A stretch of DNA of 64,000 bases from Sulfuracidifex metallicus DSM 6482 = JCM 9184. Lineage in GTDB: Archaea; Thermoproteota; Thermoprotei_A; Sulfolobales; Sulfolobaceae. Made by a program: the position numbers and the translations under genes. Within the stretch, counting starts at the first letter, position 1. Every line of letters begins with the position of its first letter. The stretch spans positions 1,060,011 through 1,124,010 of the forward strand of contig CP135238.1 of assembly GCA_032834875.1 (NCBI GenBank), written 5' to 3'. The notes beneath the pieces are model-generated. The model did no database searches. It saw only the letters and a list, made by a program, of their open reading frames with translations, and was not told the DNA's origin. This document shows positions 37,818 through 46,500 of the stretch, one piece after another.

Positions 37818-38740
37818 TTATTACCTTGGTGGGGAAGTTTTTGTACCTTCGAAGGTAAACCTTCACAGAAGTTCTTAAACTCCTCGGAACACCTCACATA
37901 GGCTTTAACTACGTGCTCTGACCCCAATAGCTCCTTCAGTTTAGAAGTGTCAACATCTAGGTCTGAGAAGTCCCTCACCGCCTCTCCCTTTTCCTTTACG
38001 TGAACGAAACGTCTCAAATCTCCAGACATGAACTCGGGCTTAGAGTACTCAACCCTTACGTAGAGCAAGGGTCTCTGGCCAAGCTTGCTCCTGGTGACAG
38101 TCTCAGTTGTAATTGCGTTCCAAAGACCATCATCTAGAGTCTTCAAGTCCTCTTGAGTTGCTCCAGTAAATTCTGCTCTCTTGGCGCTAACTGCACCGTG
38201 AAACGCTATCATAGAGTAATAGACTCTGTAATCCTTTCCGATGTTACCATATCCAGTATCCCTGCCTGAGAAGAGGGAGGTAATGGAGCGTGAGTCAACC
38301 ATATCAACTTTGTGCAAAGAATAACCCCAAGTGAACTGAACTGGACCGGTATAGGAAACAGAATCGCCTCTGCTTTTGTCCTTTCCCTTCAGGGGAATGG
38401 TGGCACCAAACAATCTAGCGTCTATGCATTGTTCTAATACGTTCTCTGGCTTTCCTCCTCTGATGCTATCAATCCTTGTTGTGGCATCGACGTTCTTACC
38501 CTCAATCTTAGTTACCCAGATAGCTTGCTCTCCTTCGTTAGCTATTATGTAATCCCTAAAGTACCTCTTCAATCTTACGTCAGTTACTAAGTTCCTCTTT
38601 GTCTTAGGATCCATCCTTGGCCTGTTCTCGTCGTCTGGATCTCCGTTAGGATTAGTTAGTTTAGCTTCATATATAAATAAAATCTCGGAATTATTCTGTA
38701 TGTCAGTCTTCTTTTTGATTATATCTGCTTTTTCACTCAT
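37814..38740 (-). CDS. cas7: Cas7 (Csh2-like), type I-B Cascade backbone
   Basis: The 308-residue protein has the Csh2/Csd2 signature FIYEAKLTNPNGDPDDENRP (about 23-42) and later DARLFGATIPLKG. ALTNPNGD-type N-termini are characteristic of type I-B and I-C Cas7. Several copies coat the crRNA spacer. It overlaps cas8b by eight bases. Confidence 0.92.
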   Translation of the reverse strand: MSEKADIIKKKTDIQNNSEILFIYEAKLTNPNGDPDDENRPRMDPKTKRNLVTDVRLKRYFRDYIIANEGEQAIWVTKIEGKNVDATTRIDSIRGGKPENVLEQCIDARLFGATIPLKGKDKSRGDSVSYTGPVQFTWGYSLHKVDMVDSRSITSLFSGRDTGYGNIGKDYRVYYSMIAFHGAVSAKRAEFTGATQEDLKTLDDGLWNAITTETVTRSKLGQRPLLYVRVEYSKPEFMSGDLRRFVHVKEKGEAVRDFSDLDVDTSKLKELLGSEHVVKAYVRCSEEFKNFCEGLPSKVQKLPHQGNK

Positions 38741-40496
38741 TTTCTATCTCCTCTTCTTTTATCTTACCTTGCTTTATAAAGTTAAGTGTTTTCCAAGAGT
38801 AGCCGGAAAGTAACCAAAAAACGTTCTCTTGAGGGGACGAAAGGGAGTCCCTGTCCTCATTGATTAAAGATAAAGCTTCTGCCAAAGTTGCCTCATTGTA
38901 CTTGAGTATGCCGTAGTCCCTCAAGGATTCCATGAGACGATTAGCGTATACCTTCACGTCGGATTCGTCCATGCCTTCAAAGTCGATCCTGTCTAGGATT
39001 GCCTTCTTCTTGTCTCCTTTGCTGTACTGCGCAAGACCTACGGAAGCTGTCACAACGCCCAGGAGGAAAACTCCCTTTAAGCCCTTAGAAAGGCCTAATT
39101 TATCAACATATTCTTTAGCATCTAGCTCCAATTTACTGGACTCCATAACATTTAGTATCTTGAACATCATTATAAATCCTGTGGATAATGTAACAGCACT
39201 TTCAAACGGAATTCTAGAAAGTGCATTCTGACAAGTATTCGTCCTTATACACTTCAATTCCTGAAGGAAGTTGGAGAAAATATATCTTCTATCTAGAGAG
39301 TATCCTTCCATCAATGCACTAAAGACGTCCAGAAATGGAGTGGCTATGACTCCCCTAGTTGTTTCCTTTACAGGGGATAAAGCGTACAAGCTACGGACGT
39401 CGAGGTTCCTATCTGTCAGTTTTTGAGCGCTTATCAATTCTTTAATTTGCAATTTTTCCTCTACCTTATTTGAGGTTCTTTTAACCTCGTAAAGTCTGGG
39501 CATAGTTACATCGTAATTTACCTTGTAAACCATGAACTTTGACTGTTGCTTGTCACCCCATACCATGGAGACGCTGTAAACATAATCTCTGGCCTCGGCT
39601 TCATCCATTATCTCCTCTTCGGCTTTCTCCATGTCGTTTATTGAAACTATCCATCCACTTCCGTCCACCTTTATTCTATCTAGAATAATGGCGGGAGAGT
39701 CTGGAGAAAGGTTGGGAACAATGAAAACTGAGAGTTTTCCAACCCTTGCCTTAAGGTCGTTGGAGACGAAGCTTTCCCCAAGTTGCATCAGGTTCTTACA
39801 GTCGTTACAGACTGCGTGGGTCTTCAGCCTGAATTCATCTGAGTCCGTTATTCCGGAAGTGAAGCCCTTCTTGTCAGTGATGTACATCTTCAGTATGGTA
39901 CCTCCAGGGTAATCTGGATTAGGCAGAGCCTCTTCATTACCGCACACCTGACATTTAACGCCTGAATTTACCTCGTGAGAACTCCCAAGAAGATAGTTGG
40001 TGTATTCGTCAAATTTCGCCAACTCGTGTCTTTTCCCACCTTCAACTACTACAATGGAGTATAGACCGCCGTCAAAGTATCCCTCTTTTTTCCACTCTTC
40101 AATTTTCTCTTGCTTCCATTTAGATGGATCGTACCATTGATCCACTTTTTTCAGGAGGTCTCCTACCTTAGGAATTGACTGTGCTGAATTGATGATCCTT
40201 TTATTTTCACGTGTTAGGTTACCGTCCTTATCGAAGCCAATTACATATTCTAAGTTGGTAGTTGTAACCCTATCCATAGGCTTATTTGCACTAGCGTTTC
40301 CTATGAACTTCCATTCATCAAAGGAGTTTTGAGTAATTTCCTTTTTCTCAAATTTAACATCCTTTTTATCATTATCAAAAATTACTAAATACATCTCTTT
40401 CGACTTAGTTTTAGGTCTTTTTATGGGAAGAGATGAGCTAGGATTATCGCTAGAGTTTCTTTTCAATTCACCGATTTTCTTGAGGGAATCAAACAT
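38733..40496 (-). CDS. cas8b: Cas8b (Csh1/TM1802-like), type I-B large subunit
   Basis: The 587-residue protein starts the Cascade operon. A zinc-binding region is visible (CQVC 182-185, CNDC 230-233). It is followed by a conserved block LGESFVSNDL and a helical C-terminus that may correspond to the Cas11-like domain (last 140 residues). It should recognise the PAM. Assignment to Cas8b rests on zinc-finger layout, length and the cas7-cas5 partners. Confidence 0.8.
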   Translation of the reverse strand: MFDSLKKIGELKRNSSDNPSSSLPIKRPKTKSKEMYLVIFDNDKKDVKFEKKEITQNSFDEWKFIGNASANKPMDRVTTTNLEYVIGFDKDGNLTRENKRIINSAQSIPKVGDLLKKVDQWYDPSKWKQEKIEEWKKEGYFDGGLYSIVVVEGGKRHELAKFDEYTNYLLGSSHEVNSGVKCQVCGNEEALPNPDYPGGTILKMYITDKKGFTSGITDSDEFRLKTHAVCNDCKNLMQLGESFVSNDLKARVGKLSVFIVPNLSPDSPAIILDRIKVDGSGWIVSINDMEKAEEEIMDEAEARDYVYSVSMVWGDKQQSKFMVYKVNYDVTMPRLYEVKRTSNKVEEKLQIKELISAQKLTDRNLDVRSLYALSPVKETTRGVIATPFLDVFSALMEGYSLDRRYIFSNFLQELKCIRTNTCQNALSRIPFESAVTLSTGFIMMFKILNVMESSKLELDAKEYVDKLGLSKGLKGVFLLGVVTASVGLAQYSKGDKKKAILDRIDFEGMDESDVKVYANRLMESLRDYGILKYNEATLAEALSLINEDRDSLSSPQENVFWLLSGYSWKTLNFIKQGKIKEEEIENE

Positions 40497-41269
40497 GTAT
40501 ATATACCAATTTAACTGGTATGGTTTACATTAATAAGAATATACGTTCTATTTCCCTCTCTTCTATTCTGCATATCTCCATTTCATGCCCTCACTCTCTA
40601 CATATATTCCATTGAAAACGTGGTGTCTTAATAATCCTTATCCTACCAAGGGAGAAGTAATGCCAACACCGGTGTTCTTAGACTGAAATGTAATAGCTGC
40701 TACAGGAGGATACGTATGTTCCGTCAATCTGATGACAGAGGAAACAGTATGGTATCTTAATAATCTAGCATGAGAAAGAGATCTCCACTGCCCGTCTTTT
40801 TATGTTAAGTTTCTTCATGTCCAAGTCTTTCATAATGATAAAGCTTTATTATTTCTAACTTGTAAACACGTTTAGCTAACTCGCTGCTATTGACATTTCC
40901 TTTACGTTTTCTATTGAGAGACATTCTTAATATATAATCTGGCCTAAATTCGTAAAATTCGAATTATTTCTTCATGTTTACTAACCGTCTACACCATATT
41001 TTTCATAAGTTAACGGGTATAGAGACTTTCCTAAGATAATCCATGCCAGCGTTCTAGTCCCTGGAAATGAGAAAAAGGGAAAAAGCAAAAAAGACCAGCA
41101 AGAATAACAAATAATAAGATAAATCTCAAATTCTCAGTTGATAAAATCATAAATAGCTAAATTCTCTATAAACAAATTTTCTGAATTATATTTTTATGAA
41201 CTTAATAAACAAGATATTAGAACCAACTATGGCTTCATAATTGAGAGTTTAATCAAGGTAGACTTAAAA
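40497..41269. other. Gap between cas1 and cas8b
   Basis: The 773-bp region contains the cas8b promoter (atataccaa near 40500), a short protein relic (40600-40773, listed separately) and AT-rich sequence. No intact gene was seen. Confidence 0.5.
40600..40773 (+). pseudogene. Relic of a beta-propeller (PQQ-repeat-like) protein
   Basis: One frame reads KTWCLNNPYPTKGEVMPTPV, then FLD, a TGA (40684-40686), and NVIAATGGYVCSVNLMTEET + VWYLNN, ending at TGA 40771. The pattern P-V-x-x-(G)-x-V-x-x-x-T-G-G-x-V-x-x-x-x-x-x-T-G/E-x-x-x-W fits one blade of a PQQ-dehydrogenase-like propeller. The first stop falls where Gly is expected. Nothing else of the protein remains. Confidence 0.4.
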
Positions 41270-42232
41270 CTACCTGATAAGAAACGGAGAATATTCCACA
41301 TCTCCTGACAAATGCCTTTCAACCTTGTACAGTTCAGTTCTTATTACTCGAGAGTAAGACATCTTTTTCCTACCTACTGTAATCGTTGAGGAAAGCCTCT
41401 TATCCATTGATGAAATTACCTTTTTCAACCCTCCCTGAGTGAGCTTAAGTCCCCTAGTCATATCCTCGAAATCCTCCTTACCCATCTCCCTCCTCTTTGT
41501 CATGGATATCAACAGTCTATCCACAATTACTGGCCTGAAAATCTCCGCCACGTCCAAGTTAAGGGAAAATCTTCGAAAGTTTGTAGAGTGAAGGAAACCT
41601 ATCCTTGGGTCCAAGTGTGTTTGGTAAACCTCGTCAAGCACTGAAGCGTAAAGTATGCTATTCATGAGACTCATTAAGGAGTTACCCATGTTCTCAGGAG
41701 GTCTTCTACTTCTCCTTATGAGCTTAAAGTCTTTTGGTAGAACGGAATCCAAACACGAGAAGTAGTAATTTCTGGCGTTACCCTCAACTCCCATAACTTC
41801 GTCTACGCTTTCAGCCTTTCCGAGCATATCATCCCTTAAGTACTCCCTTAACTTGGATGCTTCATCACCTCTTCCGTTCTCCCTTAACACAGTTGCCATG
41901 TTCTTCACAGCTCCCTCAACGAACTTCCTTGCCAGGGAGACCCTCTTGATAGGATCGTTGTAAGCCTCAGCTTGTTTTAGTAGCATGAAGCCTGAAGCGT
42001 TGAATAGGCGCGGGTAGAAAGTCCCTAGATAGCGCTTCCCGAAGAAATGAATTGGTATATGATTCTTTCCAAGAAACTGTAAAAATCTCTTGTTCATTCT
42101 CACCTCACCGAAAACATAAATCGAATTGATAGAAGTAATGGGTGAATACTTTGTTCCCTCTTTAGTCTCTAAAGCCAACGTGTTTTGTTTTCGCCTAAGG
42201 GTACCGTTGCTTGTAATGAATAATCTCTTCAT
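41270..42232 (-). CDS. cas1: Cas1 integrase
   Basis: The 320-residue Cas1 has the catalytic triad positions Glu150 in MGVEGNARNYYF, His215 in GFLHSTNFRRF and Glu230 in LNLDVAEIFRP. The FLH..n..r.sL.lDl.E.fRP block is of the type I-B/I-A kind. With Cas2 it inserts new spacers at the leader-repeat junction. A 655-bp gap separates it from cas4. Confidence 0.95.
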   Translation of the reverse strand: MKRLFITSNGTLRRKQNTLALETKEGTKYSPITSINSIYVFGEVRMNKRFLQFLGKNHIPIHFFGKRYLGTFYPRLFNASGFMLLKQAEAYNDPIKRVSLARKFVEGAVKNMATVLRENGRGDEASKLREYLRDDMLGKAESVDEVMGVEGNARNYYFSCLDSVLPKDFKLIRRSRRPPENMGNSLMSLMNSILYASVLDEVYQTHLDPRIGFLHSTNFRRFSLNLDVAEIFRPVIVDRLLISMTKRREMGKEDFEDMTRGLKLTQGGLKKVISSMDKRLSSTITVGRKKMSYSRVIRTELYKVERHLSGDVEYSPFLIR

Positions 42233-42887
42233 GTAAAAAAGATGAGATTAGGAAGATAAAAAATATTATTATCATTATTAAAGAAGTGTTCATCTTACTA
42301 CCTTTTTGCCGAATGATTGTAAGGAAATGATGCATGAATATAAAACGGACTAATACCTTCGAATAAGAAAATAAAAAAGTTTAGGAAAGACAAGGTGAAG
42401 GATTTAAAGAAATTAAGGAAGATAGATGAGAGTGAACTAAAATTGAAGTTGATATTTTATCACATTTAATTTAAGAGAAAGTAAGATATAGGTCATAATA
42501 AAGACTTCCTTTATTCGCAAACGGGTTTAAAAAAGGTTCAGACGCTACATTTATGAATTTGATGTTTAGATTAAGTTATTAATGTTAGTCTTCATTAAAT
42601 ACCTAATCAAGAAGACAATTTTTATAAAAATGATATTGAAGAATATTCAAAGTCGTAGCTTTTGCGAGAAATAAGAAGGTTCTTAAATTTATATGAAGGA
42701 CGTGTTTAGTAAAAAATTTTCTCTTTCTTTCTTTTTTTTATATTATTGAAATATGGATGTTCTTTTCACTGTTTTGAGTTGAGACGTAAACGTCCACTCC
42801 TTTTAGTGTGAGGAAGTTGTTAAAGCCTCGTGAAATGAAGGTAATCTCTTATTTTAATCAAACTTTATAGAGAAAAAAATAGTCTAT
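42233..42887. other. AT-rich gap between cas4 and cas1
   Basis: These 655 bp show no convincing gene. AT-rich segments near 42233-42300 probably include the cas1 promoter. It is odd for cas4 and cas1 to be so far apart. Confidence 0.45.
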
Positions 42888-43382
42888 TTAACCCCAGCAC
42901 AAATCCTTATAAGCACATTTCTTGCAGAACCTTATCCTCACTCTTTGAGGGGGAACTTCAGATGTTGCTATTCTTCTTACTTCTTCCAAGTCCTTTTTCA
43001 CTTGATCCTCGTCCAACCTTACAATATACCTCTCATCCTTTTCAGGTACGAATACTTGTCCCTCACACTCTAATCCTACCTCCTTTAATCTAAATAAGTA
43101 ATAATTTGTCTGTGCCATAGCTGACTCCAGATGCCTTGATGACGATTTGATCTCTACAACTGTCCTGTTTTCCTTTTTGTATGCATCAATTTTCATTCCT
43201 TCTAAGGAGAGAGGGATCTCATCACCGTAGATTTTATGTATAGCCCTGCCTTTCTCCAGTCTACGATGCCCCTCGAAGGGAGTCACGTGTCTCGCCATGT
43301 ACCACACTTCTCTGGGACAAACTTTCAGATACCAAATTAAAGTTCCTGTGATTACAACATCTTGTTTCAGATAAATGGACAT
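42888..43382 (-). CDS. cas4: Cas4 Fe-S exonuclease
   Basis: A 164-residue Cas4 with all expected parts: first Cys22 (LKVCPREVWY), His49 (GRAIHKIYG), Asp66 and EIK (Glu77, Lys79) of the RecB-type core, Gln91 (AQTNYYLFRLK), and the C-terminal cluster Cys153, Cys156, Cys162. It trims prespacers and helps select the PAM. It starts 28 bases from leader 2, divergently oriented. Confidence 0.93.
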   Translation of the reverse strand: MSIYLKQDVVITGTLIWYLKVCPREVWYMARHVTPFEGHRRLEKGRAIHKIYGDEIPLSLEGMKIDAYKKENRTVVEIKSSSRHLESAMAQTNYYLFRLKEVGLECEGQVFVPEKDERYIVRLDEDQVKKDLEEVRRIATSEVPPQRVRIRFCKKCAYKDLCWG

Positions 43383-43410
43383 GTTAAAGCTCTGTTATTT
43401 TGTGATTTTA

Positions 43411-43596
43411 AATTTTTTCACATAGTAGAAGGAAGTCAAAAATTCGGCAGTGAAAGGGAAAAGGAAATATGTTTTTCAAAACATATTAATTTTGACGTAA
43501 AACTCCCTCGGCAGTGAAAGGTAAGTTTAGGAGGCAGCTTCACTGCCGAATTCACAGAAACGTTTTTTAGGGAGATTTTACGTAATAGTAAGCAGG
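43411..43596 (+). promoter_or_regulatory. CRISPR leader of array 2, with nested inverted repeats
   Basis: The 186 bp are the inverted twin of leader 1. Internal structure: CGGCAGTGAAAG at 43445 and again at 43509, the inverse TTCACTGCCG at 43539, ATATGTTTT-TC-AAAACATAT at 43467-43486, and ACGTAAAACTCCCT (43495-43508) facing AGGGAGATTTTACGT (43569-43583). These symmetric elements may bind a regulator or adaptation proteins. Confidence 0.85.
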
Positions 43597-46500
43597 GTTT
43601 GTAGAGATCCTTAGAGGGCTTGAAACGTCGTAAGTCTGTTTATGTTCAAGTTGTCTAAGTGTTTGTAGAGATCCTTAGAGGGCTTGAAACTCAGCTAACT
43701 CAGTTGAATGACGCTAACGTTTGTAGAGATCCTTAGAGGGCTTGAAACTACGTGACACGTAGCTGTTTGCATATGCTCATTATAGTGTTTGTAGAGATCC
43801 TTAGAGGGCTTGAAACCTCCCCAGTTTGTCGTTCTTTTGGCAGAGAATTCTAGTTTGTAGAGATCCTTAGAGGGCTTGAAACCTCTCGGTTTTTTCAGAA
43901 ATATCTCTGAAGGAGATGGTTTGTAGAGATCCTTAGAGGGCTTGAAACGACGAAGATGAGATAGAAGTTTTGAGAGTGCTTTATGAGTTTGTAGAGATCC
44001 TTAGAGGGCTTGAAACCTTTTTTTCCTTCGTCCATAACCATTCATATTATTGTGTTTGTAGAGATCCTTAGAGGGCTTGAAACCCATTCAGTCGTTCCGT
44101 TTCGTTGAGGGTTGTGGACTGTTTGTAGAGATCCTTAGAGGGCTTGAAACCCAGATACATTTTTCCTTCCATTTTTGAACCCTCTAATGTTTGTAGAGAT
44201 CCTTAGAGGGCTTGAAACTTAGACCGCTGGGTAATTTTCAGCATCTAAGCTTTTTGTTTGTAGAGATCCTTAGAGGGCTTGAAACATCGAAAAATATTCG
44301 AAAAAGATAATTTGGCATGAAGTTTGTAGAGATCCTTAGAGGGCTTGAAACACGACGTCCCCAGCCACAAGTTTAACCCAGTCTTCGTTTGTAGAGATCC
44401 TTAGAGGGCTTGAAACAATTGGGATTTTCCGGGGATCCCGCGGGTACTTTATTGTTTGTAGAGATCCTTAGAGGGCTTGAAACAAAATAAATGAAGCTCT
44501 GCAACTTCAACCTCTAATTCTGTTTGTAGAGATCCTTAGAGGGCTTGGAACATAGATAGGAACTAACTGAATCGGAAGGTGGATAACTTTTTGTAGAGAT
44601 CCTTAGAGGGCTTGAAACTACCTACTGGACTGACAGGACAAGCTCTACGTATAGAGTTTGTAGAGATCCTTAGAGGGCTTGAAACAATAGTAACTTCAGA
44701 TAATTCTACAGACGGTCTATTTGGTTTGTAGAGATCCTTAGAGGGCTTGAAACATTTTCCATTTTTTTCCTCATCTCATAACGACTTTTAGTTTGTAGAG
44801 ATCCTTAGAGGGCTTGAAACTTTCTGCAGCAATGAAAAAAATTGAATTTTCTTTAGGGTTTGTAGAGATCCTTAGAGGGCTTGAAACACGAGCCCAGGAT
44901 TTTGGACTGGGAGCTCACAGAGGGTGTTTGTAGAGATCCTTAGAGGGCTTGAAACACATATATTCTACCTATTTTACTAGGTAGAACCACAGAGTTTGTA
45001 GAGATCCTTAGAGGGCTTGAAACTAAGAGACGACGACCTCCTCACCCGAGGGGGGAAGGTTTGTAGAGATCCTTAGAGGGCTTGAACCTGGAATCCCTCT
45101 CCTGACCCTCTGTGAGCTCCCAGTCGTTTGTAGAGATCCTTAGAGGGCTTGAAACACAAACTCTCTTGGCAGTCATTGTTAGCAGAGAACCAAGCAGAGG
45201 TTTGTAGAGATCCTTAGAGGGCTTGAAACTACACTGTACAGCAAGACGATGCAAATCAACACACTGTTTGTAGAGATCCTTAGAGGGCTTGAAACTGGAG
45301 GTGCCAAAGATAGTCGAGTTTCAGGGCGAGAGTTTGTAGAGATCCTTAGAGGGCTTGAAACCCCTAGACTCCAGAGTCTCCCAGGCGGGGTGTGTTTTCG
45401 TTTGTAGAGATCCTTAGAGGGCTTGAAACGTTCTAGGTTTCTCAGACCACACCAAATGATCGCAGGTTTGTAGAGATCCTTAGAGGGCTTGAAACCGTAA
45501 AAAACAGTCGATATTCTCCCCTCCCCTGCAGTTTGTAGAGATCCTTAGAGGGCTTGAAACCCAGGGGACTTTAGCCTCTGATAGGTCAGCCAGGTGTGTT
45601 GTAGAGATCCAGAGGGCGCGTACAGTTATTAAAAATATTAGGATCCTTAGAGGGCTGAAAAAGAAAGATGTATTTAAAAGTGATGTTTGTAGAGATCCTT
45701 AGAGGGCTTGAAAATAGTTTATAATCAGTGTGTTTTTTGTTTGTCTTTGGTGCGTGTTGGTTGTAGTGAGGGCTTGAGAGACGCTAGAGGTGGCCTGTAG
45801 AGGAATATTGTTTTTTTATTTATATAAGTTTTAGTAGGAGATTGAGTCCAGCTGGATTTCATTCAGGGCGGGGCCTAATCGGTTGAGAAAAATAGAGATT
45901 TTAGATCCTAGAGGGCGAAGTTCCTGGGGTTCAAAAATATAAAGTCAGAGGGCCTAAAATTAGGAATGGTCCTTAGAGGGCTTGAAACTAAATCTTTCTC
46001 TGTGTCTCTACCCTGGTATCACTATGTTTGTAGAGATCCTTAGAGGGCTTGAAACTCATGTTCCGTATCGATGTAACAACTCCCATTACGGAGAGTTTGT
46101 AGAGATCCTTAGAGGGCTTGAAACCAATTTGTTTCAGTTGTTCCTCGTTTATCTCTATCTCGTTTAAGATCTAAGGGCAACTTTTTTTATTTCCTTGATT
46201 ACCTAATTTGTAGAGATCCTTAGAGGGCTTGAAAACTTGAATAACCGATAAGAAACTCTAAATTTTGTAGAGATCCTAGAGGCTTAATTGGCTCTTCCCT
46301 CCCTTCCAGAGTCAGAGTTGTTTGATTAAAGAATAAAGAGCTTCCCATATGATTTGTTTGTAGAGATCCTTAGAGGGCTTGAAACACGCCCCAACGGGGA
46401 CGGGGAAAACAATGATGGCACTTGTTTGTAGAGATCCTTAGAGGGCTTGAAACGCTTTTTAGCTCCGTCGCATAAGGATCATCGGTCTAAGCGCATATTC

